Source of the DNA: Candidatus Moraniibacteriota bacterium
Lineage (GTDB): Bacteria; Patescibacteriota; Minisyncoccia; Moranbacterales; UBA9337
Direction: 5' to 3'
DNA: 8,733 nucleotides
Assembly (NCBI GenBank): GCA_023229615.1
Contig: JALNYX010000029.1
Location: 1 to 8,733 of the forward strand
Each line of letters opens with the position of its first letter. Position 1 is the stretch's first letter. This document shows positions 1 through 6,619 of this stretch, piece by piece. Both the position numbers and the translations under genes were made by a program. A model generated the notes under the pieces. It was given only the letters and a program-made list of their open reading frames with translations, ran no database searches and was not told where the DNA came from.

Positions 1-1343
1 GAAGAGAAGAATTTCTTGGTTGTAATTGCAATATTTCCGAAAATCTCCATTGAAAAATTAATTTTTTGAAGTCTGATTTTTTTTGCGGGAATATTCCCTT
101 GATTATTTTGAGTTATTGTTTGAGATATTGGATGCGAAACGGGAGTTGAGAATTGCGCTTTGGATAGTTGTTCCTGGATTTCTTTTCTCCTTAGGCGATT
201 TTCTTTCCATCTTAAAATAGCTTTAACGGATAAATTTTTCAGCAGTTTCCAGTGGCGCTGTATTTGTTGAATTATTTTTCTTGCGAATTGTGCGAGTGTT
301 TTTTTTCCGTCATTTTTTATCCAGTATGAAAAGTCGGAAAATTTTTCTTGTGCGTATTCTTTCAGGGGATGATTTGCTTCGACTTCTGTCTTAATGTTGT
401 GGTTATCTTCTTTCAGATAAATATGGCCAGTTTTTTTATCCGTGTATTCACTATTTTCATCGCTCTTGATCGGCTCAATTTCAAGATTTTCCTTGATGTG
501 TCCCGGTGTGTTTCGTTTTTTATTTTTTTCATCAAAAAGCGCACTGCTAAAAGCATTTAGTTCAATTTCTTCTGTTCTTTCGGTTTCATTTAAGGGAATG
601 GATACGGACTCTTTGGGTATTTCAACTTTCTTGCAGATATCGATGATGATAGTTCCGGCGATTTCCAATTCATTGATCAGCGCTGTTTTGATGAATTGTA
701 CGAATTTTTCCCGTGGAAATTGCAAGGCTCCTTTTTTTATTTCATTTAAGGAAAAAATATGAAAAATATCATCAGTGGTAATGATTATTTTGTCGCCATC
801 TTCAAGTCTTCCGCTGGAAACGTTAGTGAATGTTTTCATCGGGTTCAAATAATCCGATTCAGCATCTTCTGGTTCTGCTAATCCTTGGCTTATTTCACTG
901 ATATTTCCATTTCGCATCAAGAGAACTTTGCCATTTCCGGAAGCGCTGAAATATATATTATTTCCTTCAATGGCGCACAAAGCGCTATCAAGCTTGCCAA
1001 GCCAATTCACATTCCCGTGTTTGGCTATTTCAGCAAGAGCCAAATTCGTTTTATTCAAAGAGGATTCAAAACTTTCTATGGGACCTCTTTTGGTATTGAT
1101 AAAATATTCTTTTTTAATTACGGATGCAAGAAAATTTACAATATAAGCGGAATCTTCATTTTCATCTTTTATCTCAAAAAACCCCAATAATCTTCCGAGA
1201 GATTTTTGTGTTATGTTTTCCGGAGCGTAATTTAACATCTCTATATATGGTTTTAACTCATGATCGGCCACAACTAAAATATCAGAGATGATTTTCTCCA
1301 TTTCTCGAGTTTTTCTTTTTTTGGATCTTCTTTTTTCTAACAT
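1..1343 (-). CDS. Degenerate PP2C/SpoIIE-like phosphatase-domain protein (3' end beyond window)
   Basis: An ATG at 1343-1341 opens a frame with no stop for 447 codons, to the window edge, so the C-terminus is missing. The N-terminus is basic (MLEKRRSKKRKTRE). Residues about 20-235 resemble a PP2C/SpoIIE-type fold as I remember it from a family common in Patescibacteria: VNWLGKLDSALCAI (112-125), a hairpin FSASGNGKVLLMRNGNIS (132-149), NPMKTFTNVSSGRL (167-180) and EDGDKIIITTDD (181-192). The last matches the 'L.pGD.lll.TDG' motif of RsbU/SpoIIE proteins, with Asp in place of the usual Gly after TD. I cannot see the N-terminal metal-binding Asp motif, so catalysis is doubtful. After residue 240 comes a charged linker, then a Lys/Arg-rich region (about 350-410) with few hydrophobic stretches. 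There is no Shine-Dalgarno sequence and the promoter lies almost on the ATG. It is divergent from the gene at 1452. Function unknown; a sensor or scaffold role is only a guess. Confidence 0.75.
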   Translation of the reverse strand, partial: MLEKRRSKKRKTREMEKIISDILVVADHELKPYIEMLNYAPENITQKSLGRLLGFFEIKDENEDSAYIVNFLASVIKKEYFINTKRGPIESFESSLNKTNLALAEIAKHGNVNWLGKLDSALCAIEGNNIYFSASGNGKVLLMRNGNISEISQGLAEPEDAESDYLNPMKTFTNVSSGRLEDGDKIIITTDDIFHIFSLNEIKKGALQFPREKFVQFIKTALINELEIAGTIIIDICKKVEIPKESVSIPLNETERTEEIELNAFSSALFDEKNKKRNTPGHIKENLEIEPIKSDENSEYTDKKTGHIYLKEDNHNIKTEVEANHPLKEYAQEKFSDFSYWIKNDGKKTLAQFARKIIQQIQRHWKLLKNLSVKAILRWKENRLRRKEIQEQLSKAQFSTPVSHPISQTITQNNQGNIPAKKIRLQKINFSMEIFGNIAITTKKFFS

Positions 1344-1353
1344 GGCTTTTTAT

Positions 1354-1382
1354 ATTATAACAAAAAAATGCCACACAAGAAA
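1354..1382 (-). promoter_or_regulatory. Promoter of the PP2C-like gene, near-leaderless
   Basis: Read on the minus strand, a perfect -10 TATAAT lies at 1359-1354, preceded by 17 bp and a weak -35 TTTCTT at 1382-1377. Initiation about 7 bp after the -10 box would fall near 1347, only 3-4 nt before the ATG at 1343. That predicts an essentially leaderless mRNA, consistent with the lack of an SD. Confidence 0.5.
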
Positions 1383-1386
1383 GGGG

Positions 1387-1431
1387 TTTACTTTTTGTGT
1401 TATTGATATTATACTTGTTTTAGCCTATAAA
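1387..1431 (+). promoter_or_regulatory. Promoter(s) of the regulator-glycan operon
   Basis: Two overlapping candidates sit before the ATG at 1452. The better one is TTGATA (1403-1408), 17 bp, TATAAA (1426-1431), five of six matches in each box, giving a start near 1438 and a leader of about 14 nt. The other is TTTACT (1387-1392), 17 bp, TATACT (1410-1415). No SD precedes the ATG. The region is shared with the divergent promoter at 1354-1382, so a regulator bound here could affect both directions. Confidence 0.5.
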
Positions 1432-1451
1432 TAAGCATAAAGCATAAAAAT

Positions 1452-2054
1452 ATGTCAGAAATACTGGAAAATTTGTTCGGGTCCAAGGCCAAAACAAGGA
1501 TAATTAGATTTTTTCTACTCAATCCTAATGAAAGTTTTTCGGCTGTGGATATTTCAAGCAGAAATATTTTGAAAAGCAGTGATGTTAGGCGGGAGCTGAA
1601 TGTTCTTTCGAAGATTAAGTTTTTGAATGAAAGAAACAAGAAGGGAAGGAAGGTTTATTCGGCAAATGCGAGTTTTCCTTTTTACCCAGAGTTGAAAAGT
1701 TTGATTTCGAAAGCAAATGTTTTCCCACAATGTAGGAGTCTTAAAAAAATAAACGGCATCGGAGATGTTAAGCTGGCCTTGATAAGCGGAGTTTTTTTGA
1801 ATTATCCAAAGAGTAAAGCGGATATGATTCTGGCGGCGGATAATGTGAATAAGAGTAAATTGAAAAGTTTGATGAATAATTTGGAAGCGGAAATCGGGAG
1901 AGAAATTCGATACGTTTTGGTCAGCGGAGAAGAATTGAAATATCGCTTGGATATGTTGGATCGTTTTTTACTTGATTTTTTGGAAAGTCCGCATGACGAG
2001 GTTGTGAACAAGCTCCCGAAACTGAAGCGTTTTATTGAAGGGATTAAGAAGTAA
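1452..2054 (+). CDS. wHTH regulator with degenerate nucleotidyltransferase-like domain
   Basis: This 200-residue protein is a likely DNA-binding regulator. Residues 1-75 look like a winged helix: LENLFGSKAKTRIIRFFLLN, then a recognition region (FSAVDISSRN..KSSDVRRELNVL) and a basic wing (NERNKKGRKVYSAN). Residues about 100-185 resemble a MNT-type nucleotidyltransferase fold: KLALISGVF, then KADMILAADNVNKSKLK, then EAEIGREIRYVLVSGEELKYRL. In active relatives this reads roughly GS...SDVDLLIVGDNVN. Here the GS pair and the first metal-binding Asp are lost (Lys at the latter), so I infer a ligand-binding or structural domain. The start is the first ATG after the promoter, without an SD. It heads a same-strand run of five genes, which suggests a role in controlling them. 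Its target and inducer are unknown. The domain assignment comes from remembered family patterns. Confidence 0.75.
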   Translation: MSEILENLFGSKAKTRIIRFFLLNPNESFSAVDISSRNILKSSDVRRELNVLSKIKFLNERNKKGRKVYSANASFPFYPELKSLISKANVFPQCRSLKKINGIGDVKLALISGVFLNYPKSKADMILAADNVNKSKLKSLMNNLEAEIGREIRYVLVSGEELKYRLDMLDRFLLDFLESPHDEVVNKLPKLKRFIEGIKK

Positions 2055-2098
2055 TTTTAAAATATCGAAAGTAAAAAAGGCGATGTTTTCCGAATAAT

Positions 2099-2482
2099 TT
2101 GAAATTATATTTTTTTGAAAAATTTAAATCTTTTTTCGATAGAGATTTTTTTAAAAATCCAATCGTTTTTTTTCTTTTGCTCGCCATTTTGATTTTGAAT
2201 TTGGCAAGCTTTATTATCCTTACTATTTTTATTGAGAAATCGTCTTCTCCGGTAATATTGCATTATAATGTTTATTTTGGAGTCGATTTGATTGGGGACT
2301 GGTGGCAAATATATATAATGCCGGCGATGGGATTGTTTTTCGCTCTGGTCAACCTTTTTCTGGCGTTGTATTTTTATGGTCAAAAAGAGCGAATAGCATC
2401 TTATTGTTTGATGCTTGCATCTTTTATTATTGAAGCTGGAATTCTTATTTCCAGTATTTTGATAGCTCTGATTAATTATTAA
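2099..2482 (+). CDS. Small three-TM membrane protein, partner-like to the adjacent GT2
   Basis: This 127-residue integral membrane protein of unknown function has a basic, aromatic N-terminus and then TM1 (about 23-45). A loop carries SSSPVILHYNVYFGVDLIGDWWQ (about 48-70, in two parts: SSSPVILHYNVYFG and VDLIGDWWQ). TM2 (about 71-91) and TM3 (about 98-124) follow. I remember the HYN-YFG-DLIG-W loop as conserved in small Patescibacteria proteins with no assigned function. The start is uncertain. The first usable codon after the in-frame stop at 2072-2074 is TTG at 2099, with no SD at the normal distance. An AAAAAGG at 2074-2080 sits 5' of an out-of-frame ATG (2083) that stops after four codons. 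The gene is 44 bp after the regulator and 20 bp before the GT2, so it is probably co-transcribed and may act with the GT2 in the membrane. Confidence 0.7.
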   Translation: MKLYFFEKFKSFFDRDFFKNPIVFFLLLAILILNLASFIILTIFIEKSSSPVILHYNVYFGVDLIGDWWQIYIMPAMGLFFALVNLFLALYFYGQKERIASYCLMLASFIIEAGILISSILIALINY

Positions 2483-2502
2483 GATTTTGTTGTAATAATT
2501 TT

Positions 2503-4203
2503 ATGTTTGTTTTTCCTAATCCGAAAACTAAAATTCCAAAAGAGAGGAGGGTTCAGCGTATTTTGGAAATGATCCCGGGTATTTTAACTTGGGCGACTTT
2601 GATTGGAATGTTTTTGTTTTCTTTTTTGCTTCCTGTTTGGGTGGCGATTTTCGTCATTGTTTTTGATATTTATTGGATTTATCGAACTGTATATATTTCA
2701 ACATATTCCGTGGTCGCTTATAAAAAATTAAAAGAGGGTCAATTGATTGATTGGTGGCAACGATGCCAAAATATATCAAATCCGGTTGAATATGCTGGTA
2801 AAATAGAAGAAAAGATAAAATCTTTTCGTAGTAGTTTGAAGGAGATTGGCTGGGCAGGACGCGGGAAATTCAGGCAGAGAATGAAAATAAAAAAAGAGAT
2901 TGTTCGCTGGGAAAAATATTTAAAAGAAGTGATGGCACTAGAGAGTCAGAAGGATGATATTTGGGATTGGAGAAAGATTGTCCATGTTGTTTTGCTTCCT
3001 ACGGCAGGCGAGCCAAAGGAGATTATTGAGCCGGCTCTCAGAGCTGTGGCTGATTCGAATTTTCCCAACCAGCAGATAATAATTCTTTTAGCTACCGAGG
3101 AAAGAGAAGATGAAGCGCATAGAACGGAAAAAGTCAGATATTTGAAAAATAAATTCAAGGGAGTTTTCCGTGATTTTTTAGTAACAACACACGAAGTCAA
3201 AGATGATGAAATGAAGTGCAAGGCATCCAATGCTACATATGCGGCCAGAAAACTGGTGAAATATTTGGATGAACGTGATATCGATCATAAAAGAGTTATA
3301 TTTTCTAATTTTGATTGTGATAGTGTGTGCCATAAGCAATATTTTGCTGCGCTGACGTATGCGTATATTACCGATCCAAAAAGATTACAACGCTCATATC
3401 AGCCACTTCCGATGTACCACAATAATCTTTGGGATACCAATGCTTTCGTCCGAGTGATTGTTACCAGTTCTTCTTTTTGGCATATGTATCAAAGCACGCG
3501 CAGAGAGATGGTTACTTTTTCTTCTCACAGTGAACCATTTTATACTTTGGCAAAAGTGGATTTTTGGCCGGTAAATATGATTAGTGAAGATTCGATAATT
3601 TATTGGAAATGTTTTGCTTATTTCGATGGAGATTATCAAGTAACTCCGATTTATTTGCCTATATCCCTGGATGCTGTTCTTGCTGAAACATATTGGAAAA
3701 CGATTAAAAATCAATATAAGCAGAAAAGGAGATGGGCATATGGAGTTGAAAATTTTCCGATAATTATGCGTTCCATCTGGCCTAATAAAAAGATTAAGTT
3801 GAGCAAAAAACTCAAGACAGCGTTTGAAATGCTGGAAGGTCATCATTCTTGGGCGACAGCTCCTTTTATTCTGGCGATTTTAGGATGGATGCCCCTCATT
3901 TTTGGCGGAACAAGTTTTAATGAAAAAGTTTTGGCGCATAATCTTCCTTTCGTCACCCGCTACTTGATGAATTTGGCGATGATGGGACTTATTATTTCAA
4001 TGTCACTGAGCTTCATTTTGATGCCTGAAAGACCGAAAAAATATTCAAGGAAGAAATATATAAATATGCTTCTTCAGTGGCTCTTGGTTCCTATTATCGC
4101 TCCTACATTAGGTGCTATGCCGGCAATTGAATCTCAAACAAGATTATTGATAAAAAAATATTTCGGAGAGTTCTGGGTAACGGAAAAAATTAAAAAGAAG
4201 TAA
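2503..4203 (+). CDS. Membrane GT2 glycosyltransferase (cellulose synthase-like, processive type)
   Basis: This 566-residue protein probably transfers a sugar from an NDP-sugar on the cytoplasmic face and may extrude the product. Two N-terminal TM segments (about 27-44 and 46-63) are followed by a charged, helical stretch (about 95-148). The GT-A core is at about 158-415. It shows IVHVVLLPTAGEP (159-171), a KCKASN motif (238-243), the DCD metal/nucleotide-binding motif (271-273), SED with the probable catalytic acid (361-363) and QKRRW (407-411), the QxxRW signature of processive enzymes. Three or more TM segments follow (about 452-470, 484-506, 520-541), with a basic tail. All family motifs are intact, so it should be active. 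There is no SD; the ATG is 20 bp after the 3-TM gene. Its sugar and acceptor cannot be read from sequence. The long insert between the N-terminal TM pair and the GT core differs from small GT2 enzymes such as dolichyl-phosphate mannose synthases. Confidence 0.88.
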   Translation: MFVFPNPKTKIPKERRVQRILEMIPGILTWATLIGMFLFSFLLPVWVAIFVIVFDIYWIYRTVYISTYSVVAYKKLKEGQLIDWWQRCQNISNPVEYAGKIEEKIKSFRSSLKEIGWAGRGKFRQRMKIKKEIVRWEKYLKEVMALESQKDDIWDWRKIVHVVLLPTAGEPKEIIEPALRAVADSNFPNQQIIILLATEEREDEAHRTEKVRYLKNKFKGVFRDFLVTTHEVKDDEMKCKASNATYAARKLVKYLDERDIDHKRVIFSNFDCDSVCHKQYFAALTYAYITDPKRLQRSYQPLPMYHNNLWDTNAFVRVIVTSSSFWHMYQSTRREMVTFSSHSEPFYTLAKVDFWPVNMISEDSIIYWKCFAYFDGDYQVTPIYLPISLDAVLAETYWKTIKNQYKQKRRWAYGVENFPIIMRSIWPNKKIKLSKKLKTAFEMLEGHHSWATAPFILAILGWMPLIFGGTSFNEKVLAHNLPFVTRYLMNLAMMGLIISMSLSFILMPERPKKYSRKKYINMLLQWLLVPIIAPTLGAMPAIESQTRLLIKKYFGEFWVTEKIKKK

Positions 4204-4241
4204 ATTATTTTCTTTCGCGTTAGATTTATTAACTTACGCAT

Positions 4242-5285
4242 ATGAACCACGAACTATTTTTGTTGCCATTCTTAAGGGCATTGTTAGTTTCATCCGGGTT
4301 GACATTATTTTTTATTTTTTTGGCAAAAAACTTTTCTTTGTTTCCAAAAAAAGTCCAGAAGCATCATATTCATAAAGAAGGTATTTCTCGTTTCGGCGGA
4401 GCGGCTATTATTATTGCGTTTGTCAGTGCTATTTTTCTTGATGAAAATTTGGTTGTTGTGCATCCTTTGTGGGGGGTGGTAGTAGCGGCTTTTTTGATAT
4501 TGTTTTTTGGAATTTTGGATGATTTTCTGAATCTTGATTGGAAAAAACAACTTTTTTTTCAAATATGCTCTGCTATTTTAATTTTTATTTTTGGAGTTTG
4601 TATTGAATATATAACAAGTCCATTCGGGGGCATTGTTGAATTTACTAGTGCTGATTTTTCAATTGCAAGTTTGTTTTTGGGAATAACTTGGATGGTGGTG
4701 ATGATGAATTCGATGAATTGGTTCGATGGAATTGATGGAGCTAGCGCGGGAATAACTTTTCTTGGAGCGATTGCAATAATTTTTGTCAGTTTGAAGCCGG
4801 AGGTTAATCAGCCTCCGATGGCGATTTTGGCGGCGATTTTGGCGGGAGCGGTTTTGGGATTTTTAATTTTTAATTTTCATCCATCAAAAATAATGGCTGG
4901 AACGAGCGGGTCGATTTTTATGGGATTTATTTTGGCGGTTTTGGCGATTTTTTCCGGAGCTAAGATAGCCACTACTTTGTTGGTTATGACACTTCCTCTG
5001 GCCGATTCAGTATGGGTTATTTGGAAGAGAATTCAATCCGGATCTTCTGCTTTTTCTTCGGATAACCGGCATCTTCATCATTGCTTGATGAAATTGGGAT
5101 GGTCGCAAAAAAAAATCGCTATTCTTTTTTATGTAATTACGGGAATTATTGTAGTAATTGCACTTAATACCCGAGCGCTTGGTAAGATGGTTGCAATTTT
5201 GATGGTTTTTGCATTATCATTAATAATGATGTTTTTTGTCGACAAGCAATTGTTAAAAAAAGAAAAACTTGATGCAATTAAATAA
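4242..5285 (+). CDS. WecA/TagO/MraY-family polyprenyl-phosphate hexose-1-phosphate transferase
   Basis: This 347-residue multi-spanning protein (about ten TM segments) belongs to the family that transfers a (N-acetyl)hexose-1-phosphate from a UDP-sugar to undecaprenyl phosphate, the first step of many surface glycans. Motifs in order are SRFGG (49-53), GILDDFLNLDW with the Asp pair 93-94, NSMNWFDGIDG (156-166), HPSKIMAGTSGS (213-224), PLADSVWVIWKR (252-263) and RHLHH (276-280). The HLHH form and length fit WecA/TagO better than MraY. One feature is odd: where the family reads FMGDxGS, this protein has AGTSGS, with Thr221 replacing the invariant Asp that helps bind Mg in MraY. I have an impression of similar TSGS forms in other Patescibacteria, so it may be a lineage variant and not a dead enzyme. 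It lies 38 bp after the GT2 gene, has no SD, and overlaps the next gene by 14 bp. Confidence 0.88.
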   Translation: MNHELFLLPFLRALLVSSGLTLFFIFLAKNFSLFPKKVQKHHIHKEGISRFGGAAIIIAFVSAIFLDENLVVVHPLWGVVVAAFLILFFGILDDFLNLDWKKQLFFQICSAILIFIFGVCIEYITSPFGGIVEFTSADFSIASLFLGITWMVVMMNSMNWFDGIDGASAGITFLGAIAIIFVSLKPEVNQPPMAILAAILAGAVLGFLIFNFHPSKIMAGTSGSIFMGFILAVLAIFSGAKIATTLLVMTLPLADSVWVIWKRIQSGSSAFSSDNRHLHHCLMKLGWSQKKIAILFYVITGIIVVIALNTRALGKMVAILMVFALSLIMMFFVDKQLLKKEKLDAIK

Positions 5286-5724
5286 AAAATATATATGGGT
5301 CTGGGTTGTTCTTGCTGGAATTTTTTTTGCACTTCCTGTAATTTTTTTTAATAAAGCTGATTCTATTGATCCGGAGAGTGAAAAGATTGTCATTGACGGA
5401 AAGGAATTTTCAGTGGAGATTGTTAAAACAGCCGAAACGCGAGAAAAGGGACTTGGAGGAAGAAAATCTCTTTGTGGAGAATGTGGAATGCTTTTCGAAT
5501 TTGATGATCCTGGGAAGTATAGTTTTTGGATGAAAGATATGCAGTTTCCTATTGATATAATTTGGATTTCAGGAGATGACATTGTGTACATTGAAAATAA
5601 TGTTTCTCATAATTTTCAAGGAGTAATAACCCCGCCAGTTTTTGCGGATAAAGTGCTGGAGCTTTCAGCGGGAACGGTCAAGAATCTCAATATTAATGTA
5701 GGCGGAAAAATTATTCAAAAATAA
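5272..5724 (+). CDS. Membrane-anchored DUF192 protein
   Basis: This 150-residue DUF192 (COG1430) protein has unknown biochemical function. An N-terminal signal anchor (about 8-26, IWVWVVLAGIFFALPVIFF) should hold the domain outside the cytoplasmic membrane. The DUF192 core (about 38-148) shows FSVEIVKTAETREKGLGGR, GMLFEFDDPGKYSFWMKDM (72-90), PIDIIWISGDDIVYI and the ending VLELSAGTV..LNINVGGKI, all typical. A CGEC pair (C68 and C71), sitting just before GMLFEF, could form a disulfide outside the cell. I chose ATG 5272 over TTG 5269. The 14-bp overlap with the preceding gene points to translational coupling. It is the last gene of the operon; a strong terminator starts 4 bp after its stop. A link to envelope glycan assembly is inferred from position only. 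Confidence 0.88.
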   Translation: MQLNKKYIWVWVVLAGIFFALPVIFFNKADSIDPESEKIVIDGKEFSVEIVKTAETREKGLGGRKSLCGECGMLFEFDDPGKYSFWMKDMQFPIDIIWISGDDIVYIENNVSHNFQGVITPPVFADKVLELSAGTVKNLNINVGGKIIQK

Positions 5725-5728
5725 AAAA

Positions 5729-5772
5729 TTTATAACATAAAACCCCGTTGTTACGGGGTTTTATGTTATAAA
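5729..5772. terminator. Strong bidirectional terminator between convergent genes
   Basis: A perfect 20-bp inverted repeat (arms 5729-5748 and 5753-5772) has a 4-nt loop, TGTT. The core is ACCCCGT..ACGGGGT, flanked by A-rich and T-rich ends. On either strand the GC stem is followed by a T-rich tract, so it can end both the five-gene plus-strand transcript and the minus-strand gene at 5811-6449. Confidence 0.92.
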
Positions 5773-5810
5773 AAGAACATTTTAAATTTAATTTAACTTT
5801 GATTTTAGCA

Positions 5811-6449
5811 TCAAGATAACGAAGGTACCATAGCTGCATATTTCTGTAGATTTCTTAGCTGGTTGTCATTAAGTTTCTTGGACTGTCCAATCGCTTGATT
5901 GATAAGATCTTTTGAAAACTCGACTGATGATCCAACGAAAACTTTTCCATCGTGGTTAACATTTTTTCTCAGATAATCTTCAATAAAGATTTTATGTTCT
6001 GCTGTTAATTGAGAATCCGGATTTTTTTCCAGGTAGTCGGCCAACGCTTTTCTGGCTAAGTGAGTCAATCCATCTCCTTGCTGTGCTGTTTCAATAAAGG
6101 AACCGTTGGTTTCTTTGCTTGATTCAGTCGCAGGAACTGTTTCTTGCTTAGCAGGCTCTGCTGTTTCTCCGCTATCTTTTACTTCATCAACGACAACATC
6201 TTCTTCTGTAGCAACAGGTTCATCCTCGGAATTTGTTTCATCAAGATTGCCATCTAGCGACAATTGATCTTCTTCCAGGATATTTAACCCGTCGTCAGCT
6301 GGTGATCGTTTCGCGTAGGAATAAATTCCTCCTGCGATTATTACAACAATCGCAACACTAATGATGATGCGCAAATTTTCTTGTATCCATGATTTTACTC
6401 CAGATTGTTCTTCCATAAAATCATCTTCTTGGTTTTGATTTTCTTCCAT
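5811..6449 (-). CDS. Single-TM envelope protein with acidic linker and 'GDGLTHLAR' C-terminal domain
   Basis: This 212-residue protein starts at ATG 6449, not at the in-frame ATG 6491, because a good SD (AGGAAGGTG, 6464-6456) lies 6 nt before it and the extra 14 codons are in the leader. Residues 1-25 are acidic and presumably cytoplasmic, followed by one TM (about 26-46) and a long acidic, Thr/Glu/Val-rich linker (about 50-116). The conserved-looking C-terminal domain (about 117-212) contains ETAQQGDGLTHLARKAL (120-136), LTAEHKIFIEDYLRK (148-162) and VEFSKDLINQAIGQSKKL. The GDGLTHLA segment resembles the start of a LysM motif (GDTLxxIA), so peptidoglycan or envelope binding is possible. I recall the TAEHKI-IEDYL pattern from Patescibacteria proteins of unknown function. 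It is transcribed alone from its own promoter and ends in TGA beside the bidirectional terminator. Function not established. Confidence 0.85.
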   Translation of the reverse strand: MEENQNQEDDFMEEQSGVKSWIQENLRIIISVAIVVIIAGGIYSYAKRSPADDGLNILEEDQLSLDGNLDETNSEDEPVATEEDVVVDEVKDSGETAEPAKQETVPATESSKETNGSFIETAQQGDGLTHLARKALADYLEKNPDSQLTAEHKIFIEDYLRKNVNHDGKVFVGSSVEFSKDLINQAIGQSKKLNDNQLRNLQKYAAMVPSLS

Positions 6450-6455
6450 GATTTT

Positions 6456-6464
6456 CACCTTCCT
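6456..6464 (-). promoter_or_regulatory. Ribosome binding site that sets the start of the envelope protein
   Basis: AGGAAGGTG on the minus strand, 6 nt before ATG 6449, is one of only two good SDs in the window. It argues against the upstream in-frame ATG at 6491, which has none. Confidence 0.8.
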
Positions 6465-6514
6465 TTCTAGTTCGTTCTTTTGACAGAACATTAATTGTTA
6501 AGGTTCAGCTTTCG

Positions 6515-6544
6515 TTGAAGCTTGCCTGTTTTAACAGGTATAAT
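6515..6544 (+). promoter_or_regulatory. Plus-strand promoter with built-in palindrome
   Basis: TTGAAG (6515-6520), an 18-bp spacer, and a perfect TATAAT (6539-6544). A transcript would start near 6551 and run antisense to the beginning of the minus-strand leader. No ORF follows closely; the nearest gene downstream (7066) has its own promoter. The spacer contains the palindrome at 6525-6538. Confidence 0.45.
6525..6538. repeat. 14-bp palindrome, candidate operator or leader hairpin
   Basis: CCTGTTTTAACAGG is an inverted repeat (6-bp arms, 2-bp centre) that ends exactly where the plus-strand -10 box begins. A dimeric repressor bound here would block that promoter. In the minus-strand mRNA it would instead form a short hairpin in the 5' leader of the envelope gene, next to a second weak one (AGCTT at 6507-6511 pairing with AAGCT at 6518-6522). 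Confidence 0.5.
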
Positions 6545-6567
6545 CTTCGACCGATTCTTGTTCTCTA

Positions 6568-6596
6568 ATTCTAACTTTACACAGCCGACTAGTCAA
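6568..6596 (-). promoter_or_regulatory. Promoter of the envelope protein gene
   Basis: On the minus strand, TTGACT (6596-6591), a 17-bp spacer, and TAGAAT (6573-6568), five of six in both boxes. The start should be near 6561, giving a leader of about 112 nt before ATG 6449. The -35 box overlaps both an 8-bp palindrome GACTAGTC (6587-6594) and the left arm of the inverted repeat at 6595-6616. Confidence 0.6.
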
Positions 6597-6616
6597 CACT
6601 GGACAAAAACAGTGTT
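6595..6616. repeat. Inverted repeat AACACTG/CAGTGTT at a promoter edge
   Basis: Perfect 7-bp arms are separated by 8 bp. The repeat overlaps the last two bases of the minus-strand -35 box and lies just upstream of it, a usual place for an operator. Read on the plus strand, it is followed by TTT and could be a weak terminator. Confidence 0.5.
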
Positions 6617-6619
6617 TTT

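Noticed and set aside
348..1190. Several plus-strand ORFs of 70-106 codons
   Set aside because: They lie opposite the 447-codon minus-strand frame, have Phe/Ser/Ile-rich compositions typical of antisense reading of Lys/Glu-rich coding DNA, and show no family motifs.
4204..4241. Inverted repeat GCGTTA...TTACGC before the WecA-like gene
   Set aside because: Only five of six bases match across a long AT-rich loop, with no T-run; too weak to call a terminator or operator.
4826..4870. Direct repeats of GGCGATTTT in the WecA-like gene
   Set aside because: They encode an Ala/Ile/Leu-rich membrane helix with repeated codon use; simple coding bias explains them.
6450..6491. Alternative upstream start (ATG 6491) for the envelope protein
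   Set aside because: No SD before it, whereas ATG 6449 has a good one. The 14 extra residues are encoded in what reads as leader sequence.
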